A stretch of 64,000 nucleotides of DNA from Gautieria morchelliformis (taxonomy: Eukaryota; Basidiomycota; Agaricomycetes; Gomphales; Gomphaceae): assembly GCA_015179125.1 (NCBI GenBank), contig WHVA01000114.1, positions 124,001-188,000 of the forward strand, given 5' to 3'. Shown here one piece after another: positions 49,864 through 61,251 of this stretch (position 1 is the first letter of the stretch; each line of letters opens with the position of its first letter). The translations under genes and the position numbers were made by a program. The notes beneath the pieces are model-generated. The model saw only the letters and a program-made list of their open reading frames with translations, was not told where the DNA came from and did not search any database.

Positions 49864-51617
49864 CTACACTGCAACTTGGACAGCCTTCTCTGCGGCTTCG
49901 TCCAACCCATCAAAAGCGAAGATTTTGAGACCGGATTCCCGGATCAATCTGAACACACAATGCTTTTTTTAGAAGAACCCAGCTCGACAGCTTAGTCACG
50001 TACTGCTTGGCTTCTGCTTCCTTGGTCCCCTGCAGGCGAACGATCAAAGGTACGTCCAGCTGGAGTTCCTTGGTGGCTTTGATGACACCTTCAGCGATGT
50101 AATCACAACGCATAATGCCTAGAGGAGAAGATGAGCAACAGATCAGAGACATTGAATAAAAACATGCCGCCAAAGATGTTGATAAAAATGGCTTTGACAC
50201 CCTTGTCAGTAAGAAGGATTTCAAACGCCTTCTTGACCGTATCCGGTGTCGCGCCACTATTCGGATAATCAACACTATGATTCTGGGCTAATGAATGAGA
50301 CTTACCCGCCGACGTCCAAGAAATTGGCCGGATCACCTGTAAGGCAACAGTTTATCTTCAAATAACGATAGAATCAGATAAATATACCTCCGTGCAACTT
50401 TAAGACATCCATAGTTGCCATCGCCAGCCCTGCACCGTTGACGAGACATCCAATGTTTCCATCAAGCTTGATGAAATTGAGCCCGTACTTGTCGGCTTCA
50501 ACCTCTGAGGGCGCTTCTTGTGATACGTCGCGGAGAGCAAATATGTCAGTTTGACGGAAGGCAGCATTATCATCAAATCCAAATTTGGCGTCCATGCTGT
50601 GAAGAAATCAGGAAGAGGGTGGCTATGTGAAGCGGACAGCCTACCATAACACATGCCCATCTTGTGTCTCGGCTAGGGGGTTGATCTCAATCTGGGTTGC
50701 ATCCTTTTCCTTGAAGATCTTGTACAAATCCTGAAATGTTTTTGCAGCCGCCGCTTTGTTACCTTCAGTAAAGCCAAGCTTGTTCGCTACTTCATGAGCT
50801 TCCTCCGAGCTCAGGCCTGCCTTGAAATTGATTGGAGTAGTGATGATAGCGCTTGGATCGGAGGCAGCAACTTCTTCGATGTTCATCCCACCTTGTCGTG
50901 AGGTGACAAGGACAGGACCCTGGGAAGCCCGGTCGTTCAGGATAGCGGCGTAGTATTCATGCGAGGGAATGCGTTGCTCGGCGAGCATGACCTAGCACGA
51001 ATAAGACAGAGGTAACCTGCAGCAAGAAAATGCATACAGCATTGCAGATTTTGCCTGAAGCACCGGTCTGCTTCGTAATTAGCTTGGATCCGATCATTTT
51101 TGAAGCATAATCCTTCGCCTGTTCGGCGCTGAAGAAAGAATGAGCGAGCGGAACTTGCTGACAGACTTCCATACCTGTCGATGAGATGTACACCTCCCTG
51201 CAACCCGGTGTCGAACTTCCCTTTGCCCCGGCCACCTGCGAGTACTTGGGCCTTGATGACAAGTTTATTTGTACCTTATGAAAGAGATATCGGACGTGTG
51301 CTGTGAAAGAGGAATGATGCTACACACCGAAGCCTTTTGCAACATTGAAGGCCTCTTGGGGGGTATGAGCTGCAACGGACTTTGGCGTTGCAATGCCATA
51401 CTGTGTGGCTTGGTAAGACAGACATGTTATGGATGCGAGGAAAAATACACGAACGGCATTCAGCAGTTCCATAGATTGGTATTCATGGATGGAGAGGAAA
51501 CGTCTCTGGCCAGCAGTTGCGACCTATATGTTTCCACTCGGTAAATAAATTTGGTGGTTAATCGTGTCAAATAGTACGAACGCGAGGTAAGACAGCTTTC
51601 CTTGCGCAGGATAACAT
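49864..51617 (-). CDS. LSC2: Succinyl-CoA ligase beta subunit, mitochondrial
   Basis: TCA-cycle enzyme subunit with the ATP-grasp domain; with the alpha subunit converts succinyl-CoA to succinate and makes ATP or GTP. From ATG 51617 it reads a short presequence ([12 protein letters not shown]), then [49 protein letters not shown] (ATP-grasp lysine), [63 protein letters not shown] (metal and ADP-binding), [60 protein letters not shown] and [10 protein letters not shown]. Introns keep frame. No feature distinguishes ATP- from GTP-specific forms with certainty. Stop TAG 49866-49864. Only 40 bp separate its start from the divergent MTC1-like gene. Confidence 0.95.
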
Positions 51618-51657
51618 TGTGACGGTCGGTAGTTGCCGAGGATATTCAGACGCAACC
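51618..51657. promoter_or_regulatory. Ultra-short divergent intergenic interval, succinyl-CoA ligase / MTC1-like
   Basis: Only 40 bp separate the two ATG codons. Promoters must overlap the transcribed regions of both genes, or the transcripts have nearly no 5' UTR. Confidence 0.6.
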
Positions 51658-53159
51658 ATGTCGAAACAACAGGAGGCCTTGCAGTTTCTCGACGATCTTG
51701 ATTCCTTAAATGTGCCCTCTTCGTCAAAGCCAGCTGCTCCCACAACATCGTCTGGTGCTCAGCCTGCAAATGAGGCAGAAGCACTTGCTTTTCTCGACGA
51801 GATCACTCAGAAGAGCTCAGAGCCCACTAGGACAACCGTGTCTGCACAACCTCGCACAGTCACTCCGCGTACTTCTTCCCGAATATCTTTGCGCAAGGGA
51901 GCAGACGGTCTGAGTCGCAGTGCGTCCCCCGCTTCTGTGGCGCCAGGCCACGCACATGCTGCTTCGGCTTCTGCTGGTAGTTCAGCAGGGGAAGCATCCA
52001 AAGACCCATCTTCTGACTCGTTCAACGCCGGTGCGGGGACGTGGGGTTGGGGCTCAGTATGGTCCAGTGCGTCTGCAGCCGTCAAGCAAGCCCGTAGCGT
52101 TGTCGACGAGCAGGTGAAGAACCTGCCCAAGAACGAGCAGGCTAAGAAGTGGTCCGAGGGCATGATGGAATACGTCAAGAATGCTCAACTGGACAAACTC
52201 GGTGGATTTCCTTCTGATGCATCTTAGTTCCTTCGCTGAACCCTCACGCCTCCTTTTAGGCCAAGATATAAAATCTGTGGGCCTCTCCACCTTCACAGAT
52301 ATCTTGAACGTCGTTGCACCCCCCATTTCTGAGCACGAAGTCATCCAGGTGTGGCTCAGTCACGATATGCGAGGATACGATGGCGTGGAGTCCTTGGTGT
52401 ATCGGGCTTTAGCTAAAGTAGGTCATACTTTCGATTCTCAAACTTTCATGGTCCAACACTTTCAGGTTATGGAACAGGTGGAAGGCGGCGACCTTGTGGT
52501 TAATAAGGGTGACGAGTCACGACCAAAGGATGTCCCAAAAGGTCACCCGGAACGGGATTTGGGCGTGGTAGATGGCTTCGATGCTGCGTTTAAGCTGGCT
52601 AAGGTATCGGTGGAACACTCTGCTACCCTGTCATCTATTCACCTCCGCACCATATTAGGCCAATATCGATGAAATGATCAAGAACAATGCTGAGAAAGCC
52701 CCCCTTCGAAATTTAAGCTCTTCCAACCCCACTACATATAGCACCGTCTACTTACGTGTCCAACCTTATCTCACTTCCATACCCTCCATTCCGATCCCGA
52801 CATCTGATGAATCCAAGTCTCCGGAGTCATCTGCCTCTCCCACCCATCTACAGTTTCTACTCCATCTTTCTTCTCCCTCTCACTCCCTCACGCACACAAC
52901 GACGACACAGGCCGTTCCTTCTCGATGGGTTGATGCATTCCAGCAGGAGGACGCTGAAGGGAAGGGAGAGGTACTGTCGTGGGTGGAGGATGTCCTTGTG
53001 GATGTCCTTCGAGTGGGGATAGAAGTGATTGGGCAAGAATACGTAGGGGAACGGATGGGTTGGGGGAAACGGCCAAATGATACCTCCAGCCGCAAATCTG
53101 CGACAATACAATCCGAGGCAGAGAAAGGTGTTACAGAAGAAACAAAGGCAGAAACATGA
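51658..53159 (+). CDS. MTC1-like protein (maintenance of telomere capping 1 family)
   Basis: Exon 1 begins MSKQQEALQFLDDLDSL, contains ALAFLDEIT, a Ser/Pro/Ala linker, and the family's WGWGSVWSSASAAVKQAR motif, then LDKLG. Introns follow (ends at about 52258, 52485 and 52649), with exons reading DIKSVGLSTFTDILNVVAPP, GYDGVESLVYRALAK, VDGFDAAFKLAK, ANIDEMIKNN and STVYLRVQPYL, and a C terminus SRWVDAFQ...WVEDVLVDVLRVGIEVIGQEYVGERM. These are characteristic of the DUF5427/MTC1 family; yeast MTC1 is linked to telomere capping genetics and to COPI-associated Golgi traffic. Its biochemical role is unknown. TGA 53157-53159. Confidence 0.82.
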
Positions 53160-53214
53160 ATTGAAGTCCCAGATATATACTTATTGTAAAGCATCATCTC
53201 GCGTTTTGTGCCGA

Positions 53215-53696
53215 TTATGCAGTTGGTGAATCATGCGCCTTTGCCTCAGCGACTACCATGGCGATGGCATGGTCGCCATCGTGGCTCACAGAGGCGTGAA
53301 ATTTCACACCAAGAGTAAGTTCTTGTGCGACTCGAAGAACAGGCTTTCGACTCGTAGACGCAGAACACTTCATGAAAGACATATTTTTCCATTTTAATTC
53401 CACCTCAGGCTGTAGAGCTTTGTAGGCAGCCTCTTTGACGGCCCATCTACTCCATCAGTGCTCAGAGGGCATACTTACAGTGACTGCGCCGGACGTTCTC
53501 ACCTAACAGCAAGGTATCTGAGCCTTTCTGCAGAGTTGCGAAGGGAGCGCCACTGGTCATGTTCCTCCTCACTCAAAATGCGAGTTGCGAACCGTTCAGC
53601 GGACCTGCGCTTCACCAACGAGACAATCCTGGGGAGAAATAATATGTCGGTGCCAATACCTATGATCATGGCGGCCATGTTGATTGTTGCGGCCAC
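53215..53696 (-). CDS. PPT2: Holo-[acyl-carrier-protein] synthase, AcpS/PPT2 type
   Basis: Phosphopantetheinyl transferase that activates ACP with a 4'-phosphopantetheine arm. From ATG 53696: MIIGIGTDILFLPRI (the GxGxDI motif), ERFATRILSEEEHDQW, then after a short intron WAVKEAAYKALQP (the WxxKEAxxKA motif with catalytic Glu/Lys), and the C-terminal strand VKFHASVSHDGDHAIAMVVAE. About 140 residues, matching bacterial AcpS and yeast Ppt2. The substrate is presumably the mitochondrial ACP encoded at the left end of the window. A downstream in-frame ATG (53675) would also fit. The gene is convergent with the MTC1-like gene, with about 55 bp between stops. Confidence 0.92.
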
Positions 53697-53880
53697 TGTA
53701 GTGACTTTGCACCCGAGGTCTGAAATATGAAGTTTGAAGTCACAATCACTTTTTTAGTGTTATATACATAACTACAGTCAAAGGCTTCGGATTTTTTTAA
53801 TATACTGTACTGTACACCACAACAAACGTCCAACCCTTGTACAGTGGAGTCAGGCTCATCATGAAGGAACTGGATGCGGC

Positions 53881-54768
53881 TCAAAATCCAGTCAATTCCT
53901 GTTCTTTCATGGCAAGCTTGGCAACCTCATCCTCCAAAGCAACATTCGCAAGTTCAATCTGGAGAACATTGGAGATGAGCTCAGTCCAACGTGTCTCAAG
54001 CGAGGTGAGCTGTGTTCCAGCGCGGGTCTAGGACGCCGTAATAGGAGATAGGTCGGTAAGGATTACATTGTTAATGGTATAGAGCATCCATACCTGAGCA
54101 TTTTTCCGTTCCCGGTTGACCTCCACTGTGCGCTCTTTAAGCTGTTCGACAGCCTTCTCCAAACGAGTTGCAGAGGACTCGAGTAAATAGTTATGGATTT
54201 TCCAGGAGTTTGGTCCATACGCCTGCAGGAGAGAAAGATTGGTATGTCTGTCGTTGATCGATACTACGTAAACATTCTCTTTGTGCACCGTACGGTGTAG
54301 GTGGATACATCCACACGTACCGGATGCGTTGATGCTCAAGTTGTGCCTTGGCATTTTTTACAGCTTTTGCCCATATCTCCTCTGTGGAAACATCTTCCTG
54401 AGGAGCAGGAAGCTGATAACGTGTTGTGTCCAAAGGCGGAATAGGTTGGTGCGACTCGACTCGCACAAGTTCCGCCGCTAACAAAGGATGCTTCTGCAGC
54501 GAAAATATGTGAGATCACACAATAATGCAGTAACAAGCGTAAATACCTCAAAGAGGTTTATCGGAGGTGGAACTTTGGCATGTAGAACCCCCGAGGGAGG
54601 TTTAGGCTGTCGTGCGAGTTCGGCCTCTACTTTGCGACGCAGCTGTGGATGAACGTCTAGGTCATTGTCATAATATGGCTACAGCAATGTGTTATTGCTG
54701 GGCTCAGATGTAATAACTTGGACACTCACTAGAGAATCGAGTAATTCTGGTGCATCATTGGTGGACAT
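53881..54768 (-). CDS. Pre-mRNA splicing factor SPF27 (BCAS2 / Cwf7)
   Basis: Core subunit of the Prp19 (NineTeen) complex. From ATG 54768 it reads MSTNDAPELLDSL, an intron, PYYDNDLDVHPQLRRKVEAELARQ, LLAAELVRVESHQPIPPLDTTRYQLPAP, AVKNAKAQLEHQRIR, then LSLLQAYGPNSWKIHNYLLE and a coiled-coil (RLEKAVEQLKERTVEVNRERKNAQ) and C-terminal TSLETRWTELISNVLQIELANVALEDEVA. The RYELPAP, QLEHQ..R and NxxxWK blocks are the family hallmark. Introns keep frame. TGA 53883-53881. A divergent chromodomain gene starts 42 bp away. Confidence 0.9.
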
Positions 54769-54810
54769 ACTACCTTACGTAACTAGCACGAAGCCGCTTT
54801 CTTCACGGAG
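54769..54810. promoter_or_regulatory. Ultra-short divergent interval, SPF27 / chromodomain gene
   Basis: 42 bp between the start codons of two divergent genes; the promoter must be shared or internal. Confidence 0.6.
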
Positions 54811-57800
54811 ATGCCCAAGAAAAAACCAGTCCCTGATCCTGAACCAACGTTTGAGGTTGGTAAGTTATTTATCATGTTATAAGCCGCGCATATCCTGTCG
54901 TTGAGCTCTCTGTGATTATCAGAATTCATCCACAAAGCTAGGGTTAATGACAACAAAGCCTGGGTGTGTAGTTTAAATATTTGTCTATGAGCGACCCTTA
55001 GTCGGCTACAGGAATATTTTATCAAGGTATGTTGGGGCATCCTGAACTGCTATATACCAATAAGTGGATCGATTTTAGTGGGGTGGTTATCCGGAGGAGG
55101 ATAATAGGTTAGCGAGGCAAACTTCTAATTCAATGTTAATATTTACCTTACCGCATCGCTCTCAAAAAAGTTGGGAGCCAGAGTCCAATTTAACAGGATG
55201 TCGTCGGATGCTTAAAAGTTTCTGGGAACAAATAGGCCCCAGTCTCAAACCCATGGCCAGGAAATTTCCTGTAGGCCATGAAGTAAAACCTTCAACGCTT
55301 TGGATTGGTGCGTGACTATTACCCTTGCCCCGAAATGACTTTGGGTATATTTGTTTGTGGCACAGAACGCGAACGCAAAGCTTACCGTAAAACTGCGGAA
55401 AAAAAGGCTCGACAGAAGGCAGCGAGCGATCTTCGAGAACAAGAGGAAGATGAAAGGTCTAGCCTTTCCGAAGCGTCTCGGTCATATCAAGGGGACTCTT
55501 ATGTTAATCATTGTTTCAGAGCTTTCAGGCAAAGTCAACTAATGCCGTGTCTTCTCTTCAGTCGGATGCAGACGATATACCGCTGTCGTCGAAGGTCGCT
55601 CATGAGAGCAATGATGACAGCTCAAGTGATGACGCTCCCACAGCAAGCGAGACATCTTACCGTAAACGTAAACGTGAGCGAAGTGAGGACCGGGTGGGTA
55701 GCTTGTTACAACAATTGTATCCCACTGACCTGGTTAATTCACAGCAGAGGTCAGATATTTCCAAGAAAAGGCGGTTAACACATCAACGTCTCGATGCCGT
55801 GGTTGTCTCAGATTCGGCCACGAAAGACGAGGTTAAAGTCAATGAATCTGCTAGTTCTCCACTGGCTTCTAAGTTGTCCGCTCCTGCCCAAGGTCCATCG
55901 TTGAAACTCGGGCCGACCGAACCACAGCATAGTCAACCCAGATCTGGCACTCCCCCATCTCTTACTGCATTGACGTCGAACAAGTCACTTCCCGCGCACC
56001 AGCAACGCAGGTTGAATCCGCGAGTCAAGCCAATGGCCTTACCTATGCCTCAATCCGGAGGCCCGGTAGGAATATCTACGAAAGCTCGTATCTCTGGGCT
56101 AGGTGCGGGAAATATAACACAAAGATCGACTGATTCGGCGCCGACCCCCACTTCACCTGTGGTTTTAAATCAAGCCTCCACCACTACCAGCAATTCTACT
56201 GCCGCTCCACAGTCGGCCACACCTGCGGACATTGATGCTACAAGGTGGCTTCAGGACAATTTTCCAGTGACGTGTGTTCCATTTCATTTACATTGTCATT
56301 CTCAGGCTAATCAGATATGTTCTGTAGTGATCTGGTTGATGGTTCTCCGTATGTAACTCACTGACACCGCGTTTTTCGATGGTCTTACTGAAAATGAACG
56401 TAGAGCACCACTGTCTTCAAGCACGAATGTCACGCAAAACCTTCATTTCAGGTATTCATTTCACAGCAGACGATCTGACAACTATTCTGAGCTGCATTTT
56501 CAGCAAACGCTGGAGATGGTCGGGTCAGTTAGCCATTGGTGACAATGAGTCTGAAGATGCGTTTGCCGAGCCTGTCGGTGGCATCTTGCTCACGGATAGC
56601 ACTCCTCTTGACGAGTCTACTAGTGAAATAGGCATTGAGCTGCTCATGACTTCCCACGTCGATTCTCTCTGTCTTCGCCACACGTATGCGCTTGCCCTGA
56701 TGACCACAGTGATCGCCGATTATAAAATATCCCAGTTCGCTCGCATGAGTGCGGATCAAACTAATGAGGAGAATTCGTTTAACGATATTGTCGCATATAT
56801 GACGAAGCATGAATTAGTGCGTATTTTCTTACGAGGTTACTATCAAGTTGACCCCTATTTTCTTTAGTACTCCCAAGCCCCTCTCTTTCTAGGTGATCGC
56901 AATGTCGCTATCTTGTTCGTTTTCCCTGCATGTTTCGAGTATCTTTGGGACCAATTAGGTGTCCCTCCCAAGGCTCGGCAGAGCCACGACCTCCTCGTCG
57001 CCGTTGGCTTTCAAATCTATCAGCCGCCTCGCGGTGCGCTCGGCGGGCTCATGGAGACATATTCCTCAGATTGGAAGACCTCTGTCAAACTCGATATATC
57101 GCCAGACACCGTTTCCCTGGAATGCTTTCGAGCTTTGCTTACACTCTCGTTTCCTGATGCCTTATATAAACGAATTGCCCAGAAGGAGTGCACTATCTTC
57201 ACGACGCTCCTCGACAAGGACTCACTGGATACTCTCGCGCTAACCACAATCCTAAACAGTGCGCCTGGATGCAAAATTATCCATATCATGACTGGAAGTG
57301 CCAGATTTGTCTTCATCCATGTAGGGGCATGGCATATGCTACACAAGTTGCCAGGCCTCGTTGACAGGCGTCGACGACGACAAGACGTTCAATTCTATAC
57401 GTATGGATCTGACCCGACAGTTGAGCTGAAGCATTGGGGCGTACACGAAGTGTTTCCACTTGGTAAGTGATCCATTATACGCCTTAGTGCGTTGTGATGA
57501 CATGTTTCAGGCGGTATTGTCACGTTTACGCCTCGTGCTATTGCAGAAGACCCGGAAGGTGTGGAACAACTTATCGGGAAATTGGATGAACACCCTCTTT
57601 GGGCTTGCTACGTTCTTCCGTCTGTGGTGGCCATGATCATTGAGGTAATCAAATCGGACAAGGGGCCTGATTCCAAGTTAAAGAGGTAAGTTAATTCTCT
57701 GACTTTTGGATTGTTAGGTTAATATCACGACAGTATCGTGGATGGCCTATGTGGCATTCTCCTGCCGATAGAAAAGGGACAGATCGCTTTGACCTGTCAT

Positions 57801-58250
57801 ATGCCTCCCTCTCACGCCTGGCATAAAGAGAAAGATGAACCAGATTTCGTGTCTGACCGTATCTCGTGGATGATCGACCAAGCACACTTGTCAGACCTGC
57901 CGGATCTAGAGCTCGTTATGGAATGCCAGAAACGGCTCGGACAATTGCAGGACCGTTCGGAGAAAGCTATTGAAAGAAGCATAGTCAAGGATCTGCTAGT
58001 GATGCAGTCTGATCTGAGATACGAGTACAGGCGTTTTGTGATAATAACCGATTCCACTGGAGCGTCCAACATTTCGCGAGAAGCGGCCAGTAGTAATAGT
58101 GCGAGCAAGGCGGATATTAAGGATGGGGTGAGTCTACAACTGTAATCGTCACGGATGACTGTGTTGACGGTGGGCACGACCCCCAAGTTTGAGTTCACGC
58201 ATCTGGATGAATTCACATTTGGCGACGATTACGCGTTTGTTGACAGTTGA
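54811..58250 (+). CDS. Chromodomain protein (HP1/Chp1-like reader) with unknown C-terminal half
   Basis: Four small exons build a chromodomain: PEPTFEVEFIHKARV, AWEYFIKWGGYPEEDN, SWEPESNLTGCRRMLKSFWEQIG. Two aromatic cage residues are present (W of IKWGGY, Y of GGY); the first is Phe (TFEVEFI) where HP1 has Tyr. Methyl-lysine H3K9 binding is therefore likely, by inference. A linker of Lys/Glu and Ser/Pro follows (KRKRERSED). The C-terminal half is structured: FPACFEYLWDQLGVPP, LAVGFQIYQPPRGALGG, SVKLDISPDTVSLECF, CKIIHIMTGSARFVFIH, KHWGVHEVFPLG, then VIKSDKGPDSKLKSIVDG. I do not recognise it; Chp1, which carries an N-terminal chromodomain, is one guess. A last intron (58133-58189) joins to FEFTHLDEFTFGDDYAFVDS with TGA 58248-58250. 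Gene order beside SPF27 is not informative. Confidence 0.82.
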
Positions 58251-58738
58251 ACCTGCACTGGGCTTGAGGGGGTATATACCCCGTTCTTCGCGGGCGTGGT
58301 AGGTTTGATCCAGTTGTCCCTGCAGGCCGTGGCGTCGCTGGTAGGCAGTCCCATGTAGTGCAAAATGAAACCCTGAACACGTTGGTTACTGCTAAATGGT
58401 GGTATGAGCCTCCTGTACCGCCAACATCATTGTAGTGTTCGGCACGTCCGGCATAAGCGAGCCTGAACTTTGCTGGATTACGTCCAGATTCTGCGGGGGA
58501 ATATTCAACCTCAGCCTGAGGCCATCACACGCAAATCGATCGCTTGTAACCATGCACCCGAAAATCAGCTGGAAACCAGCCCGGCATTCGGCTAGCTTCA
58601 GACCCCGGCGGAACACCATCTCCTCGCCACTACACAAAATAGCCTCAAACCATAGCGTGAATCTGCGTCTAACGCTGCAAGAACTTGGTAACGTTCACAC
58701 CACGCTCGGTATTCGTCTACCACCTATTTACTCGCCGC
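58251..58738. other. Intergenic region with a 14-bp palindrome
   Basis: About 490 bp with the promoter of the PXMP4-like gene. Holds GGGGTATATACCCC at 58269-58282, identical to the copy at 29828. Overlapping short open frames on both strands carry no motif. Confidence 0.5.
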
Positions 58739-59477
58739 ATGTCGACCATCCGGCATATCGTCACCGACCCTCGTTTTCACGATTACCTCGCTATTGTCAA
58801 GGGCGCACGGAATGGCCTCGTATATGGCGTCAAGATTCGGTTCCCTCATGCCCTGCTCATGTCCATACTATTTGGGAGGGGAGAGTGCGTCGCCTCCCTC
58901 TGTCTCACGCTGCGCCATTAACTTTACCTTAGCTGGAAAAGTCGTGCGCGTCAAATATTTCTCGCCACGAAGCAGCACGCCCTCAACCTCGCCGGCTTCG
59001 TGTCGATTTACAAGACGCTTCTGCTGCTGCAGAAAAGGCTGAATGGGGGTAAGGAGAGGAAGTCGGACACTTTCTTTGCAGGTCTGATAGGCGGCTATAT
59101 TATTTTTGGTGACAGGACCGCCATCAACGAACAGGCGAGTCCTCTTGATAAAAGTATCAATCACTGGGGTAGACTGATGACCATTCATCGCTCGACAGAT
59201 TGTCCTGTATGTCAGCTCCCGTGTTCTCGCGTCATTTATCCCCAGAGCCGGGACGACGTCGACGGGAACTTCCAGTGGCGACTCTCAACTGAAACCCATC
59301 CCGCCAGATGCCCGTTTGTTTTCCTTGTTCGCTGCAGTTTCGTGGGGCGCCGTCATGTGGCTGTTCAAGCACAGAGGAGAGAGCATCCAACCGGGAATGT
59401 TTAGTTCGATGAGATACCTCTATCGCGACTCTGAACAATGGAGCAGTCTGCGGACGCTGCTGTGGGACAATAAATGA
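58739..59477 (+). CDS. Peroxisomal membrane protein 4-like (PXMP4, Tim17 superfamily)
   Basis: Exons read VKGARNGLVYGVKIRFPHALLMSILFGRG (the GARNGLxYGxKIRxPHAL signature), ARQIFLATKQHALNLAGFVSIYKTLLLLQKRLNGG, FFAGLIGGYIIFGDRTAINEQ, and the C-terminal SWGAVMWLFKHRGESIQPGMFSSMRYLYRDSEQW. Four hydrophobic segments of the Tim17/22/23/Pmp24 type. Animal PXMP4 is in the peroxisome membrane; its transport function is not established. ATG 58739 begins MSTIRHIVTDPRFHDYLAIV. One intron (about 58878-58925, GTGCGT...TTAG) and one more in the INEQ region keep frame. TGA 59475-59477. Confidence 0.9.
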
Positions 59478-59786
59478 CGGTCTGCTCCCTTAACGTACAT
59501 AGGGCGATCCAGGGTAAATGCTAGAAAAGTGATTTGCATGGACATGATCCTGGAAAATGTCCACCACTCGAAAACGTACAGTTATAAAAAAACGGCGAAG
59601 CGGGGTATGAGGCGGGTGCGACGGCTGGCCCATGAACTGCAAGGGGAAAAGAACAAAAAAGGGGGAGAAGACGGAAAACACATATATGGACACGTAAGAT
59701 CCGTCGCAAACGATTCGTGCATCATGAACAAAGGAAGTGGGTAACACGGGTGAGGAACAATCTATGAGACGATATCTCCAACGCTT
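59478..59786. other. Convergent intergenic region
   Basis: About 310 bp between the PXMP4-like gene and the convergent GTPase gene. No coding support; 3' UTRs expected. Confidence 0.5.
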
Positions 59787-60640
59787 TTACAAGATGATAC
59801 ATCTGTTGTTTCTCCTCCGACGAGGAGGAGCCTGTGCGGGCCCTGGCTGGGGGCCGTCGGGCCGGGAACTTCGAAGCATTCGGACGAGATTGGTGAAGAG
59901 ACGCTCGACATTGACCGCAGTTTTTGCCGACGTTTCGAGGAAATCGCATCCAAACGTGCGGGCCAATTCCATTCCCTCCTCCCTGGATACTTCCCTCTCG
60001 TACGTTTTATCGCACTTGTTGCCGACGAGCATAAATATCGGGCGCGTGCGTTTGACACGTAGCATGCTTTGTCGAAAGACGTCAAGGCGATCAAATGTCG
60101 CCCGGGATGCGATGGAGTAGACGAGAATAAAACCTTGTCCTTCGCTGGGATGGGGTGAACAGAGTGGTCGGGTGGGGGGCGGGATGCTTACCGAACCCAT
60201 TGGTCTCGTAGGGTAGCGTACTCCTCTAGAATGGGGGTTGTGGATGGGGGTTGTGAGGGAGAAGCGGACGGGGTGGCGGGACGAGACGAACCTTGACCTG
60301 CGGTGTCAATGACTTCTACGAAACACATACGGTTGTCAACAACCATCTGTTTTCTGTAAGCATCTTCTATGGTAGGATCGTATGTCTAGGAGAGAGTGCG
60401 GGTGAGTGCTGGGGGACAGAACGGGGCGAGCGGAGCGTACTTCTGAGAGAGGGACGCGCGTCCAGTCAGTGGAAACATGTGTGGCAGGCGGGGTGGAAGA
60501 CGCACCAACGAAACAATTGAGCGTAAACTGGGCAAGCGATGAGCGACGGGGCGGGTGCGGGACGGAGAGCTTACTTGTACGGCAAGGGCAGTTTTGCCTA
60601 CACCGCCGTCTCCCAAGACAGCCACCCTCCAACTATCCAT
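59787..60640 (-). CDS. Ras-family small GTPase
   Basis: From ATG 60640: [22 protein letters not shown] (P-loop), FTLNCF, then [16 protein letters not shown] (switch I and effector region with Ras consensus), [20 protein letters not shown] (switch II with DTAGQ and Gln), [25 protein letters not shown] (N/TKxD), FLETSAK (SAK), and a Pro/Arg-rich hypervariable tail ending [11 protein letters not shown], a CAAX box (CIIL, predicted geranylgeranylation) after a basic patch. It belongs to the Ras/Rap branch, not Rab or Rho. The junction between NCF and TYDP is odd: GT donors leave switch I short by one or two residues or shift frame (see findings). Pyrimidine-rich leader precedes the ATG. TGA 59789-59787. 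Confidence 0.88.
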
Positions 60641-61251
60641 TCTGGGCGGGGGTGAGCGAGGGAACGGGAGGGGTGTGGGCGGAAAGGAAAGGCGCGAAGA
60701 TGGGCGATGTAGGGACGAAAAGAGAAGCAAGAGTCGCTCGTGCGGGTCGTTGCGGTTCGTAAGACGAGGGCGGGACGTGGAAGAGGAGAGATGAGGCGGA
60801 ATCGGAGCTATGGCATCCACATCTATAGCCAGTGCCACACAAGCGCCGACAGCGGACTTGTAAATGTGCACGACGGCCACGGCGCAGGTGACTGTATTCG
60901 CTCGCCTTGTATTTTGCAGAAGGCGCGTGTCGCGGCCGCAGCGCGCTGCGCCCACGAGGTGCGGCAGCCGCTGCCTCGACTTCTCGCTTCGCAGCGACGC
61001 ACTTTCGGTGACTATTGTTCGGCGATCTCTCCCGACACCGAGTATCTGGCACCTCCGTCGTGCCTGGCGAGCGTCTCGCGATCGCGTGCCGCAGGAGCCT
61101 TGTTTTTCCGGCGACGAGTCATCAATATCTTGTCTGCGCTTGGCACCACGCGACGTTATGCGACAACGTGCACCCACGACTACAACGACTAGGCAAATAC
61201 GAATACTGTGCATTCAGCGAAGCATCTCGAGCGCGGAGTCCCGTCTGCACC
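60641..61251. other. Upstream region of the Ras gene
   Basis: About 610 bp, GC-rich. On the minus strand the last 150 bp before the Ras ATG are C/T-rich. The frame in phase with Ras continues upstream for 190 codons but has Arg/Ser/Pro noise composition and no motif, so it is treated as leader. Confidence 0.5.

Noticed and set aside
58392-58637. 81-codon minus-strand frame between chromodomain and PXMP4-like genes
   Set aside because: No motif, overlaps plus-strand frames of similar quality, lies in a promoter region.
60386-61213. Long minus-strand frame (275 codons) in phase with the Ras start
   Set aside because: Upstream part has Arg/Ser/Pro noise in GC-rich DNA, and the Ras P-loop begins right at the ATG 60640; it runs through an intron at its 3' end.
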